Translations under genes and position numbers: made by a program
In this document: positions 33,369-43,500 of the stretch, piece after piece
Layout of the letters: each line of letters opens with the position of its first letter
Position numbering within the stretch: the stretch's first letter is position 1
From: Enchytraeus crypticus
Lineage: Eukaryota; Annelida; Clitellata; Enchytraeida; Enchytraeidae
Direction of reading: 5' to 3'
NCBI GenBank assembly: GCA_905160935.1
Contig: CAJHZI010000303.1
Span: 141,001 to 205,000, forward strand
DNA: 64,000 nucleotides
Notes under the pieces: generated by a model
The model's input: the letters and a program-made list of their open reading frames with translations, nothing else
What the model was told of the DNA's origin: nothing
Databases searched by the model: none

Positions 33369-34087
33369 ACTTTACCTCTTTCCAGGGACACTCTCCTCAC
33401 TTTTATCTTATACTATACTTATACTAAAAGACATACAATTGACTCTGGTACATTGCCTGTAATTATAATTTTTTAATATTTTCTGATGACCAACCTCAGA
33501 TCTTGCGTAGTCGGTAGCGATGAAATGTTTTGACTTGCCGAGACAAGACAGCACCATCGCAGAGACAATACCCGTTCTGTCCTTACCATGTGCACAGTTT
33601 AGCATGGCCGGCACGTTGTCCTTCTCACACAGCAGCTTTAGTGCTGTGCGGTCAATTCAATAATCATTTCAATCTATCAATCAATCAGTTGATCAAATAC
33701 CAATTAATCACTCAATTAATCAATCACTCAATCAGTCGATCAAACAATCTGTCAATATATCAGTCAATATATCAGTCAGTCAATCAATAGATCAATCACT
33801 CAATCAATCAATCAGTTAGAACAAACAATCGATCAATCAATCAGTCAATCTATCAGTCAGTTGATCAATCAATAGATCAATCAATCTATCAATCAGTCGA
33901 TCAAATCAATGATCAATCAGTTACAGGAAGGATGGCACCTAGGCAAAGCCAGTATCAATTCAGTCCTCGCCACTTACACATTTTAGTATAATTCGTACGT
34001 TATCTTTCTCATAGAGTATGGTTAGCAGCTGCACAATAAATCAATATATATATCTCACTATAACCACCAAATAAAGAATAATAAGTC

Positions 34088-34130
<43 letters not shown>

Positions 34131-36648
34131 GTAACTGAAAATAATTAACACCAAATAAAGAATAACAAGACCAAAATACATATTCATATACGTAACTGAA
34201 AAATAATTAATCTTCAAAACTAATAATTAATCTCCAAAACTCAGTCGTAAGATGACAAAAGAAATGTCAAAATATGTAAAAAAAATGATACAATGCTACA
34301 CACCTGCACAGATAGCTGACTGACTGCGTTCTATCATGTCTATATACTGATATAATACAATGCTACATACCTGCACAGATAGCTGACTGACTGTGTTCTA
34401 TCATGTCTATATACTGGCCCAGTAGACCTTCCTTGTTCAGCACGTATTTCGCAAACACTCTCACGAAGTATCGATAGCCAGTTCCCAGCACGAGATCAAT
34501 GAGTAAGCAGAGGAGAGAATAGAGTTTTATGTACCACGGGGCACGACGGAATACTGCCCATATGTACTGCATCTGTAAATACACACACAATACATAAATA
34601 CAGAATACTGCCCATATGTATTGCATCTGTTCACATACAATACATAACTACGTAACGACAGAATACTGCCCATATGTATAGCATCTGTAAATACACGTAC
34701 AATACATAACTACACAGTGACGGAATACTGCCCATATGTATTGCATCTGTTCATACATATACAATACATAACTACAGTAAATAAATACATAATTTATGTT
34801 TCTATTTTCTTTGTTTTTTGCACATTTGCATTAATTTCTGTTCTGTATGTATTTTGGTTGCCCAAGCGGTGAATAAAAATATATATAACACAAGTCAATC
34901 AAGAATTGCTTTAAGTCCTTCTCAACCCAAGCTAAAGTTGAGCTCAATGATTAGCACCAGATTAGCATCAGCTGTAGGTTACCAAAAGCTAGATATTAGT
35001 GCCAGGCCCAGCTACCACTAAGGTAGCCTAGGGGTAGAGCTGATTTTGACTCAATACCTGCCTGAACGTAGATCAAGGAGCATGATATGTTTGCAAAATG
35101 GAAATAAATATACTCATACTAAAATCTCCTATTTGGAATACAAAACTAAGATTACAAACCATGTCAGGGCAAATGTAAATAAATTTACCAAAGAGCTTCC
35201 AGTATTATATATCTACAAGTCTTAACATTTGACGGACAACTTCAAGTAGCAAACAACTTATTTTATACCGTTCGGAGTCAAGACCATTAAAGTGATGCAT
35301 CAACAGTGGCTGGAGCCAGCGGCGAAAGCTGTAAAATCCGTGAATCAATAGGTGCAGGGTTCAAATCCTGGGCTCGCCCGTCACTGGCATCACTTTCGAG
35401 TGAGAAAACTGACATTAACCCTAGCTGTTAGCTTTAGCAGTGCACGAATACAAACCTTAAAGAAATTAATTAGAATGTGTTTGCCAGTAGGAGCATCAGC
35501 AGTTGTGATTTCTTCATTATCTTCACAATTCTCAACACTGCTACCACTGCTGCTTGCAGAAAATCCGTTACTCTCAGTGCTACCATCCACACACGTTGAC
35601 TTATAGAAAAGTCCCTTGAGAGGAACATAGCAGATAGGCTCTCCAGGTCGATAGCGGGATCTCAGCGGCAGCTTTACCTGTCACAAAACAGGTTTACAGA
35701 AGTGTATATTAGTTTATTTTTCTTTTAAAATTGATATTAATGTCATTAAATTACATAAAGTAAGTAGAGTTAATTTGATTATTAATTGTACTTACTTTAT
35801 GTAATTTTAATTTTAATCCTACTTATTTTTAAAGCATCATCGTCAGTAATTTACAGATAAGTATCGCTTGCCTCTTCAGCACATTTCTTTCGGAGATTGG
35901 TTTGGATGAATTGATCTGTAGTGATGTGTGCTTTGGGAATGTCCCGGACATCATCCCTGGATGAGAAAATGGATGTTAAACATTTATTATTATATTATAA
36001 ACTAATGCTATAGGAGGCTTTAATGTGAGTATAACTTTAGATATTACCCATTAAATGTTACAGATTATCATTTACTGATAACTCTTTCTCCCAATCAACT
36101 TTTAGTCTATGGGCAAACATTTGATCCTTTAGCAAACCACTAATAGACCACATTACGTTAACCACTCTTCAGTGCAACAATGACGTAATGTCAATTAAGT
36201 ACGCAACATGACCTGCTTGTCACTTATGACATTTCTGAAATTAAAGTTTAAAACTAACTACAGTTGCATAATAAGAAGTTTTTAAGGGTACCTTATAGAC
36301 TGGGTATAGACTATCGAGAAGTTTACAACCAGTTGCCTTCCTATATTCAGTCGATGATCTGAAATCAATTATACAACGAATTCCCAAATTTCTAAATCTG
36401 CTGATCTCGTCTTCTGTCAAAAAATCAGGCCTCGATGATCTATAGAGTTTAACGGGAACACACTTCTCTTGCAGGTCGGGTATAATACCATTGGACTGAT
36501 CTTTTTGCAAATTTTCAGAAGTTTTTATTTTATTTCCACTCTCGTTCCCTGAAGCAGGCACATCAAGGTCATCATTACTGCTGACTGTTGACTTGTTAGG
36601 GCAACCCACTTCACGGAAATTAGGCATAGAAGTGAACAATTGAGACAT
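31807..36648 (-). CDS. PtpB/SIW14-class protein tyrosine/phosphoinositide phosphatase
   Basis: Six coding exons in transcript order: 36292-36648, 35456-35677, 34371-34572, 33495-33643, 32848-32972, 31807-31963; 1212 nt, 403 aa. The N-terminus SMPNFREVGC and KLYRSSRPDFLTEDEI, then LGIRCIIDFRSSTEYRKA, follow the Tyr_phosphatase_3 pattern (NFRDvGG, LYRS..l..lt..d, vIDLRs..E). The active-site loop is CAHGKDRTG (Cys277, Arg283), followed by TDYARSE, as in mycobacterial PtpB-like enzymes, where the KDRTG loop allows phosphotyrosine and phosphoinositide hydrolysis. Residues about 150-180 are Ser/Asn/Glu-rich insert sequence. Exon 3 contains a hydrophobic stretch (LYSLLCLLIDLVLG). The C-terminus is acidic (LPEDEDDEG). 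No classical PTP or DSP domain resemblance. ATG at 36648 is chosen because a splice acceptor (ttccag|ACG) lies 18 bases upstream, implying a 5' UTR exon. Cellular role unknown. Exon 3 (both ends) and the exon 6 acceptor have boundary copies. Confidence 0.9.
31985..32225 (-). repeat. Two extra copies of the phosphatase exon 6 acceptor plus exon start
   Basis: In sense: (GATT)n ... TTGATTTAG|GTATGGATCTGCAGCAGAC. Exon-like segments are at 32069-32087 and 32189-32207; the real one is 31945-31963. Units of about 120 bp, mostly (TCAA)n on the + strand. Confidence 0.92.
32594..32826 (+). mobile_element. Family E tRNA-like SINE (reference copy)
   Basis: About 230 bp: ttaatagcgtaggggtaaca (box A-like), gacagatcctgaggtgaatt, gtgggttcaaatcccagccg (box B), ctgatctgagagtaaaatct, cactggactggttat, taacggtttaaacatgtgga, agatatcaacatagttgatc, tttcactatagtgcgtgtt. 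The palindromic block tatcaacatagttgata marks the 3' part. Intron 5 of the phosphatase, antisense. Confidence 0.85.
32973..33312. repeat. About 37-bp tandem array next to the phosphatase exon 5 acceptor
   Basis: Eight to nine units of (aa)cgagca(g/t)a(c/g)taaag and tgtctcacacactgtcagat. It begins immediately at the acceptor, and the first unit holds the intron part (ctgtaatgagcag), but no exon bases are copied. Confidence 0.88.
33313..33366. repeat. (TA)n microsatellite
   Basis: About 26 uninterrupted TA units at the end of the 37-bp array. Confidence 0.97.
33655..33925. repeat. (TCAA)n-rich region after the phosphatase exon 4 acceptor
   Basis: Irregular tcaatca/tcagtca units. In transcript sense this is (TGATT)n-like sequence upstream of the 3' splice site. 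Confidence 0.85.
34091..34129. repeat. (TA)n microsatellite
   Basis: About 19 uninterrupted TA units in intron 3 of the phosphatase. Confidence 0.97.
34286..34370 (-). repeat. Copy of the phosphatase exon 3 end plus donor
   Basis: 34304-34349 repeats 46 exon bases (the same as 34371-34416 with one change, acgca for acaca) and the donor CTGTGCAG|GTGTGTAGC. The unit is 67 bp. Confidence 0.92.
34573..34750 (-). repeat. Three copies of the phosphatase exon 3 acceptor plus exon start
   Basis: Exon-like segments (about 24 bp, agaatactgcccatatgta then ttgcat) lie at 34602-34626, 34660-34684 and 34720-34745; the real exon ends at 34572. In sense each has (TTTACAG or GAACAG)|ATGCA(A/T)TACATATGGGCA. 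Units of 57-61 bp. Confidence 0.93.
35306..35441 (+). mobile_element. Family A tRNA-like SINE
   Basis: gtggctggagccagcggcga, ggtgcagggttcaaatcctg, ggctcgcccgtcactggcat, cactttcgagtgagaaaact, then ctagctgttagctttagcag. It ends about 15 bp from the phosphatase exon 2 donor. Confidence 0.85.
35868..35995 (+). repeat. Family F repeat
   Basis: cttgcctcttcagcacattt, agattggtttggatgaattg, atctgtagtgatgtgtgctt, gaatgtcccggacatcatcc, gatgagaaaatggatgttaa. Phosphatase intron 1. Confidence 0.8.
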
Positions 36649-38551
36649 TTTTATGACTATATTCGTCTGGAAAGAAATCAAAAAGACAGTCAATGAAAAT
36701 ACAAAAACATGAATAAGTCTAAAAATAATGGTAGCATTTGCAAATAATTATAAAAGGAACAATATATTAGGATAAAACAGTTAACTGCAGACACCCTGAA
36801 TATAGTTTTCATGTGTTTTGTGTATTTCTCAAGGAAATATACACAAACTGCCTGGAAAGATTATAAATTACATGCAAGTAATTAAATTATTAGATAATTT
36901 AAAATAACGATAAGATCGTAATACAACTATCATATATTTTGCTTTTATCACACCAATCCTGATTCTTCTCTTACTAAACGTTTTTAATTTCCAAATTTTC
37001 AAAAGAATTTCGCTAAGTATTTATATTCTAATTTTGACACTCTAGCTGTTGTTACATTCACTTTTTATATTGCTCTAGATAGCAAGGGTCTTCTGAATTT
37101 AAAATTATCTCTTTCTAAAAGTACTAACAAATACATAAATTTACGATAACGTAATATTAAAAATGGTAACAATGCAGTTAAGAACAGAAATCTTGATGAG
37201 AATAATCAGTGTTTATTGTGCTCTTATGGCCAAAAGGCCCAAAACCGGCAAATTCTTCTAAAACATACCTAACAAATTATCCTATGGTAAATTATAGGTT
37301 TGTTTATATCTGTTTATCGCTCACATGGATTAAAGAAAAGAAATCAATGCAATCACAACTGAGACTACGAATTAGCTATAATGATATTGCCACTAATAAA
37401 TCATGAACAAACGTGTGCTAGTGTAATAATACTTCCATAATTAAATTAAACTTAAAAGTTGAGTGTAAATCGGTAACTATTCCCGATATAATTGTTGACT
37501 AAATCTTACTTAATATGATATTCGGTTCTCACAAAATCTCTCTAATCATAGAAATTGTTTAGTTTATCTTGTAATTCCGTGGATCACAGTACAAGGTGGC
37601 ACAAACCAGGACGCATTACCAGTTATAACACTCCAGCCTTGCATAAACTAGAACTGTGGTTGTAAATCAACGACGATATGCTAAAAAGAACTTAAATACA
37701 GGACTTTAGTCTCTCCTGGGTTTAGAAGCAAGGTTATTGAAGTGAGTCAGACTTAGAATTAAATATACCGGGTCCAGTTTTAACGCTTGAGATAAATAAA
37801 CGGATATCTCAAGAGCAGAACTTATAACTTATTGACATGTGTTATAGGCCTGTATGCCATTTAGTTAAGCCTTTTAAGCCCCGTTGAGCGCAATATCATT
37901 ATAAACTGTAGACCATTTGGAATACCAGAGCAGCTCCACGTAAATTAAAAGTACTCTAGCTATTATTTCTGGAGAGGGTCCAGCCGTAGAATCTTTGTTT
38001 AGGCTTCACCAACCTAAAGCCGTTGGTACATTTAACAGTTATATAAGGGCCAAGGCTAGAGCGTATGGATCTGCTGATCTACACTAAACTGGTTGATCTA
38101 CCGAGCTATGAAGAGATGAGCTGAGTGGTTTAGTATCGGCTGAGTCATTTTGTGATGAACCTTCAGTTTAAACCGGTAGTCTTTGCTATAAATACCATCA
38201 AAATATGCGACATTAAGTTCAACGCCCTTTTATAGTGTCTTGTAAAAGCCTTAAGGCTTCTGAACACGACGTTAAACATGTTTCTGCGACTAGTTCGTTG
38301 CTCGGGCAGGTTTATGAGGTTTTAAAGGTCTAGACTAGAAATGCAATGCAACGTACGACAACCAAACCAATGAGGCTAATAACTTTGATAGCGTCGCTGT
38401 TTAACACATATGCATGTATGTGAGTAATATACACCATACAAAATATATGCTTCCCTACCAAATACATAACAAGTCGTCCGCCGTTCATTGTAAATGAATG
38501 GAAAACTTCTGAAGTTCCTTTGAAATCTCTAAAAAAGTGAACACGCAAAGT

Positions 38552-38775
38552 GCTACGCATTATAGCGAAATGACTAACTACGTTGCTATCTATCACTTTT
38601 AATACCACATGTTTAAACCGTCAGGCAATTTAGTCCATTTTCCGTCTAACCAGTCCAGTGTATGTTTGAGATTTTACTCTCAGGTCAGCGCGGCAGGGAT
38701 TCGAACCCACGACGGCCACGAGGGTTTAATTCACCTCGGGATCTGTCATTTAAAGCTTCATGACGTTACCCGTTA
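38552..38775 (-). mobile_element. Family E tRNA-like SINE, near full length
   Basis: cgcattatagcgaaatgact, ttttaataccacatgtttaa, accgtcaggcaatttagtcc, cagcgcggcagggattcgaa, gggatctgtcatttaaagct. Confidence 0.85.
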
Positions 38776-38783
38776 CGAAGCTT

Positions 38784-38985
38784 TTCGGACACATTATGCA
38801 GAACAAAATAGTTGAAAATACCGTAGTGATAGGAATAATAAAAGGAAAAAGATGCAAGGGTCGACAGCGGAAGACGTTTATTAAGATTCTTAGCAAATGG
38901 ATGCAGTTAACTGAAACAGAGATGATCAGAGCAACAATGAACAGAGACATATGGAGGAATATGACCATGACCGCCCAGGCTTGAA
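38784..38985 (+). mobile_element. LINE ORF C-terminal fragment
   Basis: The + frame reads IIKGKRCKGRQRKTFI, ILSKWMQLTETEMIRATM, NRDIWRNMT, then TGA. The GRQRK ... R(A)T.NRD.WR pattern is typical of the C-terminal tail of RTE/Jockey-type LINE ORFs. The RT domain is absent. It sits directly beside a family E copy. Confidence 0.7.
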
Positions 38986-39522
38986 ACAGGCACGGCACTT
39001 AGAGAACATAACATAACGGTACACTGGGTCAGGAAGCACAGATGCTTGTTTAAGACCCATTTCCTCCTTCTTCTCCCTGGTTATTAGTAATCGTTGCCTT
39101 TTGATGGCGCATCAATTGCAGCCGGCGCGGATTTAAGAATTTCTTTCCATCACCATGGGATTTTTTCCTTCCTAAGCTTTTACCAACACTCGGTCTTCCA
39201 AGGTGGTCACCCACAAAGTACTAACCAAGGTCGATGCAGCTTAACTTCTATAATTGACGCGCAACTAAACCAAGTGCGCTAATCCCGCCGTCCCGACGTA
39301 GAAGAAAGGAGACGTCATCCCTACTCTATTAAGACATTCTAAACTTCTGCGGTACACGCTGAGTTGATCGCATCTTGTGTTTCTGTATAGGATCAAATTG
39401 TTAGGACTCGTATGAAATGATCATGTACTGTATATACATTAATGTTTTAAATAGAATTCGATAGGCTATATCTCAATGAATTTCTGTGTTAAATTTTCCC
39501 GTGTGATGTTCGGGATGAATGG

Positions 39523-39655
39523 AATTTCTCTCTTAGTGCGCTGCGTACTGGCAGGTCAATGGAAAATAACGCCTCCACTCTTCTCTGTCTTCCGCTTTTC
39601 TCTTCATGTCCACATATGAGTGGATCTTTAAATCATCTAACATTCCTAGTAACAT
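39523..39655 (-). mobile_element. Family C LINE 3' end
   Basis: tctctcttagtgcgctgcgt, actggcaggtcaatgg, cttccgcttttctcttcatg, tccacatatgagtggatctt, taaatcatctaacattccta. Confidence 0.8.
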
Positions 39656-40556
39656 GTATAAGTGATTATAAATGAAGAGGTTATAGCTATAATTAAGCTA
39701 TTTAAGCCTAGAGTAAGGATAGACGTAGGAAAGTTTTCTTTTTCTCAAAGGGAAATTGATAGGTGGCACTCTTTGAGTGAGGAGGTTGTAAATTCGGTGT
39801 CGGTGAATAGTCTAAAAACAAGCTGGATGTTGTAATCATGTATGATTTTTGGGACTGAAATAAGCCCTTGGCTTTCTTCCCTTGTACCTGCTAAGTTTGA
39901 AGAAAGAATGAAATAACGAAAGATGGTAGTAGCTCTGGTAAATTATCTTGACTTTCATGTATTAAGACGTATGAATTTAGAAGTCAGTGTATTCATCGTG
40001 TTTCCGACTTAGATAAACTATGATTTAAGGGAAGAAGATGATGATGGTGTCAATGTATTCATCGGGCATTTATTAGCCGTGATGTAAGCGAAGCTGTCTA
40101 TATATCTTAAAATAGTAACAACGGAATAACTTTTTTATTCTTACATTCTCCAAAAATCGTAAAAAGTAAAACTAAATTCTACGGTCAAACGTTGGTGGTG
40201 TAAGTTGAAAAATTACTTAAGCGATGGCATAATAAATGTTGATAATCTGATATTTATACGCAAATAATCTAAGAGAAACATTCATAAATATAGTGGAAGA
40301 TGATATAAAGTTATTAACTGTATATTAACAACTGTAATCAATCAATTATTAATAATAATTCAAGAATATTGTATTATATGGTAACGCAAAGAAAAAAGTC
40401 AATATTTCTGTAATACTTTATGATGTGGACTCTAATTTAATCTTTTAACCCAATTGAATATATATAGGCCTAAGTTAGTAAATGCATGCGTGGCAGGAAG
40501 CAAAAAATATGTCAATTAAGGATTTTAAGCTATGGACCAGATAGTTCTTTAGATTT

Positions 40557-43500
40557 TTACGACACTGCGATGCTGAAAGGACTACCGGGGATATCCTCCT
40601 GACCCCAGCGAACGATCATGCTGTGATCACCCTTCTCCTGAGCGATGTACGACACGTTGTAAGCCTTGGCCCTGGACTTCTTGAAGCTCAGCTCCTGAAC
40701 AGGGTTACCTGACGGAGAGGTAATGCCAATAGTGAACTGACCCTGACCTGTAGTAAAATAGACGTTGATTAGTCAATGAAAATTGAATATAATAAAATAG
40801 GATGACAACAACAACATCGTTCGTTGATTCAGTTTAGCTAGGGTCGGAATACGAGTAGACCATCGCCATTGCTGCCTGCACCACACCGCAAAACCTTTCC
40901 CATTTGTTAAAAAAATTTTGAAGTAATTTTTGTAGCCTAGGCGCTTACCAACCGAATACCATTTCAAACGTTGGTTTGGATTTTGGACCTTTGTGCTTTT
41001 TCACCTTTTACGATAAGTGCAGTCAACGGTTGGTCAATTCTTCAGTCTCCGTGACGCAATAGGGGTAAAAGAATAATAAAATAAAATATATGCATAAATA
41101 TATAGCAAGAGATAAATGACAACATTAATTTGAAACAGACGAGATGAGAAAAAGCTATATATGGCGTCAACTTGAGAACAACCGCCAGATCAACTGTGAG
41201 AACGGTACGGTCGTTTTGAACAAAAGACTTACACGATTTAAACTCTAATGGGGTTTGAGTTTAGAGCAATTACAGAAGATGGTCTTCCTAAACACATTTG
41301 AATATCGTTGACCCCAGCAATTGAATCACCGTTGGGCTGCCTGGACCATCATTGGGTTGCCTTGGACCATCGTTGGGCTGCCTTGGACCATCGTTGGGCT
41401 GCCTTGGACCATCGTTGGGTTGCCTTGGACCATCGTTGGGCTGCCTTGGACAATCGTTGGGTTGCCTTGGACAATCGTTGGGCTGCCTTGGACCATCGTT
41501 GAGCTGCCTTGGACAATCGTTGGGCTGCCTTGGACAATCGTTGGGTTGCCTTGGACAATCGTTGGGTTGCCTTGGACAATCGTTGAGCTGCCTTGGACCA
41601 TCGTTGAGCTGCCTTGGACAATCGTTAGGCAGCCTTGAACAATCGTTGAGCTGCCTTGGACCTTCGTTGGGCTGCCTTAGACCACTGTTGAGCTGCATTG
41701 AACCACTGTTGAGCTGCCTTGGACCACCGTTGAGCTGCCTTGGACAATCGTTGGGCTGCCTTGGACAATCGTTGAGTTGCATTGGACCATTGTTGGTCTG
41801 CCTCGGACTATTCTTCGATACGTCATTTGCACAACTAAATGATGTAATAAAATCTAACAATAATCTGGCTGCAGCCAGTGCCGACGTCGGTAAGATACTC
41901 GACCGCGGATCCGTAAGTGCGGGATTCAAATCCTGGGTTCGCCCGTCGCTGACATCGCTTTCGAGTGAGGAACCTGACGTTAACATTAGATTTACCAGCT
42001 TTTAACAAATACCGGCGTCCTTGAAGTCCAGACTGAAGGTGGCAGCACGTCCGCAGAACCCTTTCTTCAGGCCGTTGCCAGTGGCAACCACTCTGCTAGC
42101 GTCACCATGGAACTTCTTCACGCTCACCACACCAGGCTTTTTCTCCACAGTCTCCACAAATATTGAGGATGTCTCGTTGATGTCCCCCTTCTTGCCGCCA
42201 CCTGAGCGACAGGAGCAGAGGATGAGGTCAAATTACATGTAATTATTACTTGTAATTATTACATATACATGGAAATATTACATGTACATGTACTTATTAC
42301 ATGTACATGCAACCCTTATTATCGCATGTACATGTAATTATTAATAGTTACATGTAAATATTACATGTACATTTAATTATTACATGTAGGCCTACTTATA
42401 ATTATTATATATTACATGTAATTGTAATTCCTACATGTACATGCAATAATTATATGTAGGCCTACATGTAATAATTACATGTACATGAAAATATGACATG
42501 TACACATTACTATTACATGTACATGTAATTATTGCTTGTATAATCAATGCAGTGAGCCTACCATACAAAGATTAATGTGATATTGTGTACTGACGGTTGA
42601 ATTATATACTATAGGTAGACAATATTTACAATTTACACAGAAGGGATTGTATATTGTTATATAATGCAAACAAGAAACTGTAGTTATTTAAATACATTAA
42701 TATATTAATACATTAATACAGTTCACCTATAGCCTACTATAATAATTCTATCGTCTGTACAATTGAAAGTATATATTTCTAATGAGTTCTTAATCCATCG
42801 ATCAACAAGTTAACTAATTTACAATTGGTTATGTCTTATCATATCCGTACAGTTATTAACAAAGACAATACCACAGTTAATTACTTACCACAACTAATTA
42901 CCAATTAATTACCAACAGTTAATTACCACAGACATTACCAAAGTCAATACCACAGTCATTAGCACAGTCATTAACACAGTCATTAACACAGTCATTGACA
43001 CAGTCATTAACACAGTCAATACCACAGTCATTAATACGGTCAACACCACAGTCAATATCACAGTCATTAACACGGTCAACACCACAGTCATTAACACAGT
43101 CAATATCACAGTCATTTCAACAGTCATTGCCACAGTCATTTCCACAGTCATTGCCACAGTCATTGCCACAGTCATTGCCACAGTCATTGCCACAGTCATT
43201 GCCACAGTCATTGCCACAGTCATACCATAGTCATCGTAATTCAGCGACACGTCTAAAGCTCTATTAAGATATGCACTCGTTGACCTGTGACAGTTGCTTT
43301 GAAGGGAGCCCCAGCAATAGTGATGTTGCTGTACTTGATCATGATCATATAGACCCCGGGAGACATGGGGGTGTAGGTGAACTCGTAGCCTTGGTCCACC
43401 TCTGTGCACACCAGCGCCACCTTGGAAGGTCCTTCCACGTTCACTGCCAAAGTTCCCGCCCCCGCATTCGTCGTAACCACCGTGAATTTGTTCGGCTTTC

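Larger units (their letters stand above)
36649..40130. other. Phosphatase 5' flank to filamin 3' flank
   Basis: No exon recognised apart from the implied untranslated exon upstream of the acceptor at 36667-36668. Family E, a LINE fragment and family C occupy 38550-39655; the rest is unremarkable AT-rich sequence. Confidence 0.45.

Noticed and set aside
35390..35590. Separate 66-codon gene
   Set aside because: Part of phosphatase exon 2 read on into the intron.
41288..42005. Open frames of about 220-230 codons on both strands
   Set aside because: Produced by the 21-bp array plus an adjoining family A SINE; no family resemblance.
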